Shown: positions 7,613 to 17,321, counted from the first letter of the stretch. The stretch is 64,000 nt of DNA from Martinezella multihospitum (GCF_900094585.1 NZ_FMAG01000009.1:228063-292062); one strand, 5' to 3'. Notes: generated by a model from the sequence alone, not told the origin. Numbers and translations are program-made.

Positions 7613-10366
7613 TTACTGACCCAAATTCAGCAAACGTTCCAGATAGCGCCGTTCTTCGCTCAGCGTGGGATTGTTGCTCAATCGTTCGCGAATGGCATCG
7701 AGAATTTCGCGAGCGCGCTGGGCGTCGATGATCTTCGGCACCATGTCCCTATCGGGCGCATCCAAGGGGCCATCCCGTAGCCGGCCGAGCGGATCACGGC
7801 CGTTTTGACCGCCCTGGCCCATCTGTCCCGGCATCTGGCCTTGGCCCTGACCCTGACCCTGACCTTGGCCCTGCTGCTGCATCTGGGCCATGAGCTGGTT
7901 CATCATCTCGCGGGTGCCCTTGCGCAGGGCATCCAGCGCGCGTCCCTGGCCCTGGACGGCGCCTTCGCCATTGCCCTCGGCAAGCTGGCCTGAGGCGCCC
8001 TTCATTTCCTGCTGCGCCTTGCCGTAATTCTGGTTCGGCTTCATGCCCAGAGAGCCAAGGTTTTTCTGCAGTTCGCCGAGCTGCTTGCCGAGATCCTCCT
8101 GCTGCTGGCGCAGCTGCTTCAGCGCGTCACGCAGCTGATCGGCCGTCATGTTGTCGGTGGGGTCCTTGCCCTTCTGGCCTTGCTGGTTCTGGCCTTGCTG
8201 CTGATCCTGCTGGCCCTGATTGCGCTGGCCCATATCCGGACGCATCGGGTCGTTAAGGCCGGGCATGGGCTGATCCATCAGGCCATCGCCGTCCTCGTTG
8301 GGATCGCCGCGCTGCATGCGGTCGCGCATGGCCTGATCGAGCTTGAAGGTCTGATCCATCAGCTTTTGCTGATCGCGCATGATGCGGCCGAGCTTGTCCA
8401 TCTGCTCGCGCATCTTGTCGTTGGCCTGGTTCTGCTGTTGCTGTCCGGGCTGCGGCCGCCCGGCCTGGAGGCTGTTCATCAGCTGCTGCAGCTCGGAAAG
8501 CATCTGCTGCGCGGCCTGGCGGTCGCCGGAGCGGGCGAGATTCTCGATCTGATCCATCATGCGCTGCAGGTCCTGCTGGCGCAGGATATTGGCGGAGCGC
8601 TGGTTCGGCTGTGCCGGCATGTTGCGCATACGCTCGGCCAGTTCCTTCATGTAGGCGTCCATCGCCTTGCGCAGCTCGTCGGTGAGCTTCTTGATCTCGG
8701 CGTCGGAGGCGTTGCGCTGCAGCGCGTCGGAAAGCTTCTGCTGGGCGTCGCGCAGCGCTTTTTCCGCATCGGTCAGCTGTGCGTCCTCCATGCCGAGCGC
8801 GATCTGCCAGAGATAGTCGGCGGTATCCTTCAGCGAGGCCTCGTTGCTTGCGAGCTTCATCCGCGTCAACGCGGATTTGATTGCGAGATAATTGCCGAGA
8901 TCGGGGATTGTTTCTTCCGGTCGGATGGTCAGCGACTTGTTGAGTTCGATCGCCTCCGGCATCTTCCGCGTGTCGAGCGCAAAGACCTGGCGTTCTTCCG
9001 CAACGGCTGCGGCAAGCGGCTGGCTGAAATTGCGGGACGGCAATACCATCTCATAGGGCGCGCTGCGGCCGGTCTGGCCGGCACCGTCCTTGGCGACGAG
9101 GGTGATGCGGACGCGCTTGCCGGCAAGCGGATCCTGCGTCAGATCGTGGCTCGCCAGACCCTTGCCATTGCGGCGGTCGCGACGCGGAAGCTCCAGCTTG
9201 TATTCGGGCAAGCCATATAGGGGTTTGGCGGCCGGATCGGATTCCACCGGCACGATCTCGGCATGGGCTTCCTCGACGCCATAATCATCCTTGACCTTGA
9301 AGCCGAGTTCCAATGCGCTGCCGGTCGTCGCATGCGGAATGCCGTCGAAGGTGATCTCCGGCGGCTTGTCGACAACCACATTGAAGGACCAGGACTTGCC
9401 GTTGACGGTCAGTTCGCCGCCCTTTTCAAGCTTGAGAACATGGGTGCGGGCAACCATTCCGTCCGCGGCCGGGATATTGCCGGTGCCGTTTGCTGCCGGC
9501 GGCACGGCAGGAGGCGTTGCAGGCTTCGCGCCGGCAGGGCCTTGCTTATCGGCATCAGCGGTCTGCTCGGGGATTTCGACGCTCTTTTCCGCGCCAGCCG
9601 CCTGGAACAGCACTTTCTCATCCGTCGCAGCACCCGAAACACGCACAGTGAGCTCGGAGAATTGCGGTACGTTCAGGCTATTGCCGGCATTGTCGACATT
9701 GCCTGTCAGATAGACCGGCGCTTCGCCGGTGTAATAGGGTGGGGTAACCCAGGCGTCGACACGGACATCCGGGTTGCTCGATGTCGAGGTCGATGCCGTG
9801 AAGGCATCACTGAGCGCGCCGCCGCTATTGGACATGGAAAAGCTGAAGGCCGTTACCAGCAGCAATGCTGGGATGGCGCGCAATGCGAAGCGATCGTAGC
9901 GCGTGATATCCGGCCTCGGCAGACCGGCATCCAGGGCGGCGATGCGTTCGGCCATGCGCGTCTGGTGTTCGCGCCAGAGCGCGCGGGCAAAAGGGGTGTC
10001 GAGCGCCGGTTCGTCTTCCTGCACCGTGACAGGCTGGTGGGCGAGACCATTGCGCTCCTCCAGCAGTCGGTCCGCCTCGATGGTGTTCGGCCAGCGCAGG
10101 CGGCGCAGCGGATAGAGGGAGACGGCGAAGCCGACTGCGAAGACGGCAAGCAGCAGAAAGCGCAGAGCATCCGGTGCAATGCGGAAAATGCCGAACCAAG
10201 CGAAGGACAGGAACAGGGCCAGAATGGATGCCGGCAACAGCAGCCGTGGCAGAAGCTGTTCGCTGACGAGCACCAGCCGCGCGAAGAGACGTTTGACCGC
10301 AACCATGCGCGCCAGCGCCGGACGGGTGGCGAAAGCGCCCTTCTTAGGGTTGCTGGGGCTGGTCAT
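7613..10366 (-). CDS. TIGR02302 / DUF4175 family large membrane protein
   Basis: A 917-residue protein restricted to alphaproteobacteria. Two adjacent hydrophobic segments lie at about 37-85 and a third near 172-188. A periplasmic-type region of about 400 residues follows, then an alpha-helical, very glutamine-, methionine- and glycine-rich tail from about residue 580. The tail includes runs of GQ dipeptides near 840-855 and many Q-rich heptad-like stretches, so it is probably disordered or coiled coil. Function is unknown. It is the last gene of the argH-lptM-lysA strand run, 241 bp after lysA. Confidence 0.85.
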   Translation of the reverse strand: MTSPSNPKKGAFATRPALARMVAVKRLFARLVLVSEQLLPRLLLPASILALFLSFAWFGIFRIAPDALRFLLLAVFAVGFAVSLYPLRRLRWPNTIEADRLLEERNGLAHQPVTVQEDEPALDTPFARALWREHQTRMAERIAALDAGLPRPDITRYDRFALRAIPALLLVTAFSFSMSNSGGALSDAFTASTSTSSNPDVRVDAWVTPPYYTGEAPVYLTGNVDNAGNSLNVPQFSELTVRVSGAATDEKVLFQAAGAEKSVEIPEQTADADKQGPAGAKPATPPAVPPAANGTGNIPAADGMVARTHVLKLEKGGELTVNGKSWSFNVVVDKPPEITFDGIPHATTGSALELGFKVKDDYGVEEAHAEIVPVESDPAAKPLYGLPEYKLELPRRDRRNGKGLASHDLTQDPLAGKRVRITLVAKDGAGQTGRSAPYEMVLPSRNFSQPLAAAVAEERQVFALDTRKMPEAIELNKSLTIRPEETIPDLGNYLAIKSALTRMKLASNEASLKDTADYLWQIALGMEDAQLTDAEKALRDAQQKLSDALQRNASDAEIKKLTDELRKAMDAYMKELAERMRNMPAQPNQRSANILRQQDLQRMMDQIENLARSGDRQAAQQMLSELQQLMNSLQAGRPQPGQQQQNQANDKMREQMDKLGRIMRDQQKLMDQTFKLDQAMRDRMQRGDPNEDGDGLMDQPMPGLNDPMRPDMGQRNQGQQDQQQGQNQQGQKGKDPTDNMTADQLRDALKQLRQQQEDLGKQLGELQKNLGSLGMKPNQNYGKAQQEMKGASGQLAEGNGEGAVQGQGRALDALRKGTREMMNQLMAQMQQQGQGQGQGQGQGQMPGQMGQGGQNGRDPLGRLRDGPLDAPDRDMVPKIIDAQRAREILDAIRERLSNNPTLSEERRYLERLLNLGQ

Positions 10367-10607
10367 CGGTCCGGTTTTCTCCCGATCTGACGTTGATGGC
10401 TAGTGGCCCGTTGGAAATGGCCGGACATCCCACATGTCCGAACTTGCGGCGCCCGGCGAGACGCCATTTCATCAAAGATAACATTCTTTGTGGCGAAGAC
10501 GAGGGCAGTGGGCGCCAAAGGCTGTTTTTTCATCGGACTTCGCTGAAACGTGATCGGGTAGGGCGGCTATTCTACCGTCCCGCCCGAAATACATGGATTG
10601 AAGCCGA

Positions 10608-11879
10608 TTACCCTTCGAGCCAGGCCGGGATGGAATCCAGGCCGATCAGATCCTCGTAGGTCGCGCGCGGGCGGATGACGTGGAATTCTTTACCCTTGAC
10701 CAGCACTTCGGGAACCAGAAGCCGGCTGTTGTAGGTGCCGGCCTGCACGGCGCCATAGGCGCCAGCCGAACCGACGGCCAGGAGATCGCCGGGCTTCGGC
10801 AGTGCCATCTCGCGGTCGAGTGCCAGATAATCGCCCGTCTCGCAGACCGGGCCGACCACATCGGCCTTGATGCGCTTGACATCGGCAGCACTCGTCACAA
10901 CCGGGCGGATCTCGTGATAGGCTTCATAGAGCGTCGGCCGTATGAGATCGTTCATGGCGCCATCGACGATGACGAAGCTCTTGTCGCCGCCATCCTTCAC
11001 ATAGATGACCTCGGTCACGAGAATGCCGGCATTGCCGACGATCAGGCGGCCGGGTTCGGTGACGATCTGGCAATTGAGGCCGCGCAGCTGGTTCTTGACG
11101 ATCTCGGCATAGGCATCCGGCAGTGGCGGCGGATTGTTGTCGTCGTGATAGGGAATGCCGAGGCCGCCGCCGATATCGACGTGATGGATGTCGTGGCCGT
11201 CTGTGCGCAAAGTTTCCACGAGGTCGCGCAGCAGCTTGAAGGCGTCGTCGAACGGCTGCAGCTCTGTGATCTGGCTGCCGATATGCATGTCGATGCCGGT
11301 GACCTTGATCCCAGGCAGGCTAGCGGCGCGGTCATAGACGGCGCGGGCGCGTTGCCAGGAGATGCCGAACTTGTTTTCCTTCTTGCCGGTCGAAATCTTC
11401 GCATGGGTGCGGGCATCGACATCGGGATTGATGCGGAAGGAGACCGGGGCGACCTTGCCGGCGCGGACGGCGCGCTGGTTCAGCACCTCCAGCTCCGGCT
11501 CGGATTCGACGTTGAAGCAGTAGATGCCGGCTTCCAACGCCACGTCCATTTCCTGCGCCGTCTTGCCGACGCCGGAAAACATGATGCGGCTTGCCGGAAT
11601 GCCTGCGGCCAGTGCGCGGCGCAGTTCGCCGACGGAGACGACGTCGACACCGGCGCCGAGGCGGCCGAGCGTCTTCAGCACCGCCTGATTGGAATTGGCC
11701 TTCATGGCGTAGCAGACCATGGCGTCGACATCGCCGAAGGCTTTCGCGAAGACGCGGTAGTGGCGTTCGAGCGTTGCCGTCGAATAGACGTAGAAGGGTG
11801 TGCCGACCGCCTTGGCGATCTCGGGAACAGGGACATCCTCGGCGTAGAGGATGCCGTCACGATACTGAAAATGGTTCAC
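10608..11879 (-). CDS. lysA: Diaminopimelate decarboxylase
   Basis: The 423-residue PLP enzyme makes L-lysine from meso-diaminopimelate, the last step of lysine synthesis. The PLP lysine is K60 in CYAMKANSN. HIGSQI, GGGLGIPY and EPGR follow in order as the phosphate- and substrate-binding elements, and GPVCETGD carries the catalytic cysteine from the partner subunit. The start is a GTG at 11879, which keeps the normal N-terminus. It lies 13 bp after lptM, and both are clearly in one operon with argH. Confidence 0.95.
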   Translation of the reverse strand: MNHFQYRDGILYAEDVPVPEIAKAVGTPFYVYSTATLERHYRVFAKAFGDVDAMVCYAMKANSNQAVLKTLGRLGAGVDVVSVGELRRALAAGIPASRIMFSGVGKTAQEMDVALEAGIYCFNVESEPELEVLNQRAVRAGKVAPVSFRINPDVDARTHAKISTGKKENKFGISWQRARAVYDRAASLPGIKVTGIDMHIGSQITELQPFDDAFKLLRDLVETLRTDGHDIHHVDIGGGLGIPYHDDNNPPPLPDAYAEIVKNQLRGLNCQIVTEPGRLIVGNAGILVTEVIYVKDGGDKSFVIVDGAMNDLIRPTLYEAYHEIRPVVTSAADVKRIKADVVGPVCETGDYLALDREMALPKPGDLLAVGSAGAYGAVQAGTYNSRLLVPEVLVKGKEFHVIRPRATYEDLIGLDSIPAWLEG

Positions 11880-11892
11880 GGCCGATGCCTAA

Positions 11893-12084
11893 TCAGAGAA
11901 GCGGATCGAGGAAGAACTTCTTGTCCGGAGAGGGCTCTTTGGTCGGCTTGGAAACGTCGCCACCCTTGGTCGCATGAGCACTCGGCGGATCGAGAGGGCC
12001 TTTGCGGCCACATCCGACGACGGCAAGGCCGACGACCGAAAGCACGACGGTCAGGCGGATGATGTGCGGCATGTTGATCTGCAT
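11893..12084 (-). CDS. lptM: Small lipoprotein, LptM/YifL-like
   Basis: A 63-residue lipoprotein. The signal peptide ends in the lipobox VVGC with C25 as the lipidated residue, followed by GRKGPLDPP, the short conserved tail motif of the YifL/LptM family. In E. coli LptM assists assembly of the LptDE lipopolysaccharide translocon. Gene order argH-lptM-lysA is the same neighbourhood as yifL beside lysine genes elsewhere, which supports the call. The ATG at 12084 gives a proper signal peptide; the longer frame upstream has no membrane or lipoprotein logic. Confidence 0.8.
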   Translation of the reverse strand: MQINMPHIIRLTVVLSVVGLAVVGCGRKGPLDPPSAHATKGGDVSKPTKEPSPDKKFFLDPLL

Positions 12085-12184
12085 CGAAATCCTCTTGGGC
12101 GACAAAACGCGAAAGCCACTCTTATTAGCGAAGTTTCCGTGTCTTGTGCACCCTGATTGTTGAAGTGCGTTTTCGTCAGTCTTT

Positions 12185-13585
12185 TCAGTTGCGAGCGCGC
12201 CAGAAGGCGATCTGCTTGCGCACTTCCGAGGGCGCCGTGCCGCCGAAGCTCTTGCGGCTGGCAACGGAGGCTTCGACTGTCAGCACATCGAAAATCTTGT
12301 CGGTGATATCGGGATGGATTGCCTGCAGGTCTGCAAGCGAGAGCTCCGCCAGCTCGCAGGACTTGCTTTCGGCAAGCGCCACGGCGCGTCCGGTTACGTG
12401 ATGGGCGTCACGGAACGGCAGGCCTGCCTCGCGCACAAGCCAGTCGGCGAGATCGGTGGCGGTCGAATAGCCTGAGCCGGCGGCAGCCTTCATGCGGGCG
12501 GTGTTGATCGTCATGTCGCGCATCATGCCGGTCATGGCGGCAATCGCCAGTTCCAGGCTCTCGGCGGCGTCGAAGACCTGTTCCTTGTCTTCCTGCATGT
12601 CCTTGGAATAGGCGAGCGGCAGACCCTTCATGATAGTCAGCAGCGCCACCAGCGAGCCGTTGATGCGGCCGGTCTTGGCGCGCACAAGTTCGGCCGCATC
12701 CGGGTTCTTCTTCTGCGGCATGATCGAGGAGCCGGTAGAGAAGGCGTCGGAGAGGCGCACGAAACCGAACTGCGGCGTCGACCAGATGACGATCTCTTCG
12801 GCAAGCCGCGACAGGTGCACGCCGGCGATGGCAGCGATCGACAGGAATTCGAGGGCAAAATCGCGGTCGGAGACGGTATCGATCGAATTGCGGGTCGGCT
12901 CGCGGAAGCCGAGGGCCTTGGCCGTCATGTGGCGATCGATCGGGAAGCCGGTGCCGGCAAGGGCCGCGGCGCCGATCGGCGATTCGTCCATGTGCTCGAT
13001 AGCGTGGCGGACGCGCGAGCGGTCGCGGCCGAACATCTCGACATAGGCCATGCAATGATGGCCGAAGGTGACGGGCTGCGCGGTCTGCAGATGGGTGAAG
13101 CCGGGCATGACGGTTTCGGCATGTTCCTCGGCGCGGTCGAGGAAGGCTGCGATCAGCTCGGTCAGCGCCTGCTCGCACTTCTGCAGCTCTTCCTTGACCC
13201 ACAGGCGGAAATCGAGCGCCACCTGGTCGTTGCGCGAGCGGGCGGTGTGCAGGCGGCCGGCGGCCGGGCCGATCAAGGTCGCAAGCCGCGCCTCGATGTT
13301 CATGTGGATGTCTTCCAGGCGGCGCGAAAACTCGAAATTGCCGCTCTCGATCTCTGACAGGATCGTGTTCAACCCGTGAACGATCTTGTCTTTATCCTCG
13401 GTTGAAATGATGCCTTGATTGGCGAGCATGCTCGCATGCGCGATTGAGCCGCGGATATCCTGGGCAAACAGCTTCTTGTCGAAATCGATCGAGGCATTTA
13501 TCTCCTCCATGATCGCCGCGGGGCCGGAAGCAAAACGCCCGCCCCACATCTGGTTGGAGGATTTGGTGTCCGTGCCGTCAGTCAT
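12185..13585 (-). CDS. argH: Argininosuccinate lyase
   Basis: This 466-residue enzyme cleaves argininosuccinate to arginine and fumarate. It has the fumarase/aspartase signature GSSIMPQKKNPD at about residues 281-292, the N-terminal MWGGRFASGP, and HTARSRNDQVALD with the active-site histidine. The ATG at 13585 is favoured over the upstream frame because relatives begin just before the MWGGRF block. The gene is divergent from tlpA with only 23 bp between start codons, so the promoters overlap or lie inside the neighbouring genes. Confidence 0.95.
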   Translation of the reverse strand: MTDGTDTKSSNQMWGGRFASGPAAIMEEINASIDFDKKLFAQDIRGSIAHASMLANQGIISTEDKDKIVHGLNTILSEIESGNFEFSRRLEDIHMNIEARLATLIGPAAGRLHTARSRNDQVALDFRLWVKEELQKCEQALTELIAAFLDRAEEHAETVMPGFTHLQTAQPVTFGHHCMAYVEMFGRDRSRVRHAIEHMDESPIGAAALAGTGFPIDRHMTAKALGFREPTRNSIDTVSDRDFALEFLSIAAIAGVHLSRLAEEIVIWSTPQFGFVRLSDAFSTGSSIMPQKKNPDAAELVRAKTGRINGSLVALLTIMKGLPLAYSKDMQEDKEQVFDAAESLELAIAAMTGMMRDMTINTARMKAAAGSGYSTATDLADWLVREAGLPFRDAHHVTGRAVALAESKSCELAELSLADLQAIHPDITDKIFDVLTVEASVASRKSFGGTAPSEVRKQIAFWRARN

Positions 13586-13608
13586 GAGATGCCCACCTGG
13601 AGAATGAA

Positions 13609-14274
13609 ATGACAGCAAAGAAGCCGTTCGGTCTGCCGTCCATGAAACTCGTTATGCTTGCTGCCGTCGCCGGGGTTATTGCCGGTGCGGCAGCGGTATA
13701 CGTGAAGGAGGCAGGGTATGGCAATGGCATTGGTGAAACGGCCTCGGCCGATCAGTGCGGGACCGCCAGAGATCGCGCGGCTGCGCTGACGCCCTTTACC
13801 AAGGGCCAAGTGGCCGCCATGAGCGTGCCGCCGGCGCCGATCTCGCTTCAGGGCGTTTCCTTCAAGGGAGCTGACGGGCAGCCGCTGTCGATCAGCAGTT
13901 TCGCCGGCAAGACTGTGCTCCTGAATGTCTGGGCGACATGGTGCGTACCGTGCCGCGAAGAAATGCCGGCGCTGAATGCGCTTGAGAAGAGCGTCGGCAG
14001 CGACAAGTTCGAGGTGGTTGCCGTCAATATCGATACCGGCGACGACGAAAAGACCAAGGCCTTTCGTGCGGAATATGCGATCGACAAGCTTGGCTACTAT
14101 CGCGACAATACGATGGGCGTGTTCAACGTACTGAAGAAGCAGGGGCTGGCCTTCGGTTTGCCGGTGACGCTGCTCATCGACAACAAGGGCTGCCTGCTAT
14201 CGGCCATGAATGGGCCGGCCGTCTGGGACAGCGAGGATGCCAAGAACCTGGTGAAGGCCGCAACGGCGCTGTAA
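13609..14274 (+). CDS. tlpA: TlpA-type membrane-anchored thiol:disulfide oxidoreductase
   Basis: The 221-residue protein has an N-terminal membrane anchor (about 10-30) and a periplasmic thioredoxin fold with WCVPC (C112, C115). It also has a cis-proline region LPVTLLI and the extra cysteine pair (C50 in DQCGTAR and the cysteine of NKGCLL) seen in TlpA of Bradyrhizobium, where the protein reduces copper chaperones for cytochrome oxidase assembly. Position divergent from argH with lysA nearby matches the classic tlpA locus of the order. Confidence 0.88.
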   Translation: MTAKKPFGLPSMKLVMLAAVAGVIAGAAAVYVKEAGYGNGIGETASADQCGTARDRAAALTPFTKGQVAAMSVPPAPISLQGVSFKGADGQPLSISSFAGKTVLLNVWATWCVPCREEMPALNALEKSVGSDKFEVVAVNIDTGDDEKTKAFRAEYAIDKLGYYRDNTMGVFNVLKKQGLAFGLPVTLLIDNKGCLLSAMNGPAVWDSEDAKNLVKAATAL

Positions 14275-14397
14275 CGCGTTCGTTCGTCCCGGCCGTCAGG
14301 CGTCAAGATCTGGCATGGATCGAAGCAAGGTCATCCTCGGGTAAGCCCCAGTTGAGAGGCTGGAATCACCCCAGGCACTTTTTGAAAATCGATCCAG

Positions 14398-16254
14398 ATG
14401 AACCAGTCTCCTGCGCATGCTTCAGCCGATGCATCAGCGGCTCCCCATGTCTTGGCTCAGGCCGAGGCCCTGGCGGGTGCCGGTCGTTATGAGGACGCCA
14501 TCCAGCTATTGCTATCGGCCCGCGAGCTTGTCAGCCGCGAACCGGTCATGTGCAATATGCTGGGATTTCTGCTGCTGCAGGTCGGCAGGCCGCAGGACGC
14601 GGCCCTGTGGTTCGAGGCGGCGCTTGGTCTCAAGCCCGATTATATTCAAGCGATATCCGGTCTCGGCACGGCATATCAAAGCAGTGGCGACCTTATCCGG
14701 GCGCTGCGGTGTTACGACAAAGTGGTTGCCGCGCAGCCGGACGACGCGGCATCCTGGTACCATCAAGGGTTCGTGCTTCAACAGCTGGGGCGGTCGGTCG
14801 AGGCGCTTTCGAGCCTTGATAAGGCGATCTCTCTCAAAAGCGACTTTAGTCCGGCCATTGCCAAGCGCCTGGAGGTCATCGAGTCGCTGAGCAATATGCC
14901 GGAGGCTATGCAGGCAGCCTTGCGCAGCTGCCATCAGTCGCCCGACGATGTGAGATCGTGGTCGCAACTTGGCGATCTTCTCCAGAAATACCGCGATTTC
15001 GACAAGGCGATCGCAGCCTATGACAAGGGATTGTCGCGCTTTCCCAATGATTTCCGCTGCCTCTGCAACAAGGCGCAGGCGCTGGAGGCGATGGGGCGCT
15101 ACCGCGAAGCCCTGATGACGGCCCAACAGGCGCTGCGCGTCGAACCGAGCGACCGCGATGCGCTGGTGCTTTGCGGCAAGCTCGAACTCAGGTTCGGAAA
15201 TCCGGCGGCCGCGCATGTTTGTTTTCAAATCGTTGCCGAGATGGGTGTGGTTCGCAATTACCCGGCGGCGAAGAAGCCTGCCAAGTTTCGAACGCTCCTG
15301 CTCTTCTCGCCCGAGGCCGGCAACACACCCTACGAGGATCTGATCAGAGATAGCTGCTTCGATACCGAAGTGCTCTTTGTCCTGCGCAATTATCGCAACG
15401 ATCCGCAGGACTGCAGCGATCGGGTCGATGTCGTCGTCAATCTCGTCTCGGAAACCGATTTCGGGCTTGATGTCATGGCGTCCGCCATCGATGTCGCCGA
15501 TTCCCTGCACAGGCCCGTCGTCAATCATCCGCGGCTGATGCTGGCGACGGATCGCGAATCCATCTCGCGGCGTCTGGCCGGCGTTGCGGACGCAGTCATG
15601 CCGACGACCGTTCGGATCGAGGCCAAGGATTTGCGGCGGCGCGTGCGTGATGGCGATACCAGTGCCTTTCCATTGATCGTGCGTCATGCGGGCAAGCATG
15701 GCGGCGATATGATGGAACTGGCCAGGGATGCCGACGCATTGCTGCGCTTTGCCGAGGAGGCTGGAGAGCAGACCCTCTATCTGACGGATTTCGTCAACTA
15801 CAGCTCACCCGATGAGCTGTTTCGCAAATATCGCTTCATCTTCGTCGGAGACCAGATCCTCCCCTATCATCTCGCCATCGGCGATGGCTGGAAGGTGCAT
15901 CATGCCTCGACGCGCATGGCCAGTGTCGAATGGATGCGCAGGGAGGAGGAGGGGTTTCTCAATGAGCCCGAATGCGTCTTCGGAGCGAAAGGCATGGCTG
16001 CCCTTGATGCCATCCGCCGCCAGATCGGGCTCGATTATTTCGGTATAGACTGCTCGCTCGATTCCGAGGGCAAGGTGGTGATCTTCGAGGTCAACGCGTC
16101 GATGCTGATCCACCTTCACAATGCGGGCTTCGAATACAAGACGCCGCATGTACACAGGATCAAACAGGCGTTCGAGCTGCTTCTGGAGCGGCGGGCGAAC
16201 GAATACCGTTCCCGGATTTCGGCGGCTGGCGCACCTTGGACGCGGAGCGCATAG
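14398..16254 (+). CDS. TPR protein with ATP-grasp-like C-terminal domain
   Basis: A 618-residue two-part protein. Residues about 15-280 are tandem tetratricopeptide repeats (GYEDAI-, ALRCYDKVVA- and AIAAYDKGL-type helices). Residues about 295-610 look like an ATP-grasp fold: FPLIVRHAGKHGGD near 421-434 fits the central nucleotide-binding lysine/glycine region, and IDCSLD near 551 plus IFEVNASM near 561-568 fit the metal-binding D...E-x-N motif. ATP-grasp enzymes join a carboxylate to an amine or thiol; the substrate is unknown. It is flanked by tlpA and a convergent dehydrogenase, which gives no functional clue. The domain call for the C-terminus is inference from motifs. Confidence 0.7.
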   Translation: MNQSPAHASADASAAPHVLAQAEALAGAGRYEDAIQLLLSARELVSREPVMCNMLGFLLLQVGRPQDAALWFEAALGLKPDYIQAISGLGTAYQSSGDLIRALRCYDKVVAAQPDDAASWYHQGFVLQQLGRSVEALSSLDKAISLKSDFSPAIAKRLEVIESLSNMPEAMQAALRSCHQSPDDVRSWSQLGDLLQKYRDFDKAIAAYDKGLSRFPNDFRCLCNKAQALEAMGRYREALMTAQQALRVEPSDRDALVLCGKLELRFGNPAAAHVCFQIVAEMGVVRNYPAAKKPAKFRTLLLFSPEAGNTPYEDLIRDSCFDTEVLFVLRNYRNDPQDCSDRVDVVVNLVSETDFGLDVMASAIDVADSLHRPVVNHPRLMLATDRESISRRLAGVADAVMPTTVRIEAKDLRRRVRDGDTSAFPLIVRHAGKHGGDMMELARDADALLRFAEEAGEQTLYLTDFVNYSSPDELFRKYRFIFVGDQILPYHLAIGDGWKVHHASTRMASVEWMRREEEGFLNEPECVFGAKGMAALDAIRRQIGLDYFGIDCSLDSEGKVVIFEVNASMLIHLHNAGFEYKTPHVHRIKQAFELLLERRANEYRSRISAAGAPWTRSA

Positions 16255-16298
16255 GCCCGCTGACCGATTTTAATTTCTGATGACGTGATGCTTGACGA

Positions 16299-17177
16299 TT
16301 ACCGCGTCGGGACGGGCACTTCGCCGCGGTAGTCGTAGAAGCCGCGGCCGGACTTGCGGCCGAGCCACCCGGCTTCGACATATTTCACCAGCAGCGGGCA
16401 GGGGCGATACTTGGAATCGGCGAGCCCGTCATGCAGCACCTGCATGATCGAGAGGCAGGTATCGAGGCCGATGAAGTCGGCGAGCTGCAAAGGGCCCATC
16501 GGATGGTTGGCGCCAAGCCGCATGGCAGTGTCGATGGCGTCGACGGTGCCGACGCCTTCATAGAGCGTGTAGATCGCCTCGTTGATCATCGGCAGCAGGA
16601 TGCGGTTGACGATAAAGGCAGGGAAATCTTCGGCGACGGTAATCGTCTTTTCCAGCGAGGAGACGTAGTCCTTGGCTGCGGAGAAAGTCGATTCGTCGGT
16701 GGCGATACCGCGCACCAGCTCCACGAGCTTCATGACCGGAACCGGATTCATGAAGTGGATGCCCATGAAACGTTCCGGGCGGTCGGTGGCGGAGGCAAGA
16801 CGGGTGATCGACAGCGACGAGGTATTGGTAGCAAGCAGCGCTTCGGGCTTCAGCACCGGGCATACCTGCGCATAGATCTTGCGCTTGACGCTTTCATCTT
16901 CCGTCGCGGCCTCGATGGCGAGGTCGACCTGGGCGAGATCGTTGAGGTCGGCAGAGCCGGTGATGCGGGAGAGCGCTGCCTTGCGTTCCTCGTCCGTCAT
17001 CTTGCCGGAAGCGACGTGACGGGCAAGATTGCCGTTGATGGTGGCAAGTCCGCTTTCGATGCGATCCTGCGAGAGATCGTAGATATGGACCTTGTAGCCG
17101 GCCATGGCGGATACATGGGCAATGCCGCAGCCCATCTGGCCCGCGCCGATAATCCCGATCGTCTTCAGCGAACTCAT
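16299..17177 (-). CDS. 3-hydroxybutyryl-CoA dehydrogenase
   Basis: The 292-residue enzyme has the Rossmann motif GIIGAGQMGCGIA at about 8-20, the adenine-ribose acidic residue after IYDL, the family block FMGIHFMNPVPVMKLVE containing the catalytic histidine, and a C-terminal 3HCDH domain ending GRGFYDY. It oxidises 3-hydroxybutyryl-CoA to acetoacetyl-CoA with NAD(P)+. I choose the ATG at 17177, preceded by GGGGAG. It lies downstream of etfBA on the same strand, but a terminator-like hairpin separates them. The pairing suits acyl-CoA or PHB carbon metabolism. Confidence 0.9.
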   Translation of the reverse strand: MSSLKTIGIIGAGQMGCGIAHVSAMAGYKVHIYDLSQDRIESGLATINGNLARHVASGKMTDEERKAALSRITGSADLNDLAQVDLAIEAATEDESVKRKIYAQVCPVLKPEALLATNTSSLSITRLASATDRPERFMGIHFMNPVPVMKLVELVRGIATDESTFSAAKDYVSSLEKTITVAEDFPAFIVNRILLPMINEAIYTLYEGVGTVDAIDTAMRLGANHPMGPLQLADFIGLDTCLSIMQVLHDGLADSKYRPCPLLVKYVEAGWLGRKSGRGFYDYRGEVPVPTR

Positions 17178-17228
17178 TGCCAACTCCCCGGCGCGCTCCT
17201 GGCGATGCGCTATGCTCTTAATTCAAAT

Positions 17229-17254
17229 TTGCCGGGCCATTTCTAGCCCGGCAA
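17229..17254 (-). terminator. Hairpin terminator after etfBA
   Basis: Perfect 9-bp arms TTGCCGGGC and GCCCGGCAA (17229-17237/17246-17254) with an 8-base loop. Read on the minus strand, the stem is followed by AAATTTGAATT, a partly U-rich tail. It sits 68 bp after the etfA stop and 52 bp before the dehydrogenase start. Confidence 0.65.
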
Positions 17255-17321
17255 AGATTGATAGACCTATAAAAGACGATTTTCCAGTCTCTCGCAACTG
17301 CGAGAAACCTAATCGGCGCGA

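Noticed and set aside
8180..10390. Two long plus-strand frames over the TIGR02302 gene (8180-9220 and 9263-10390)
   Set aside because: Antisense shadows of a low-complexity gene; composition is Leu/Ala/His biased and lacks any domain.
10680..12062. A 460-codon plus-strand frame over lysA and lptM
   Set aside because: Antisense to lysA with all its active-site motifs.
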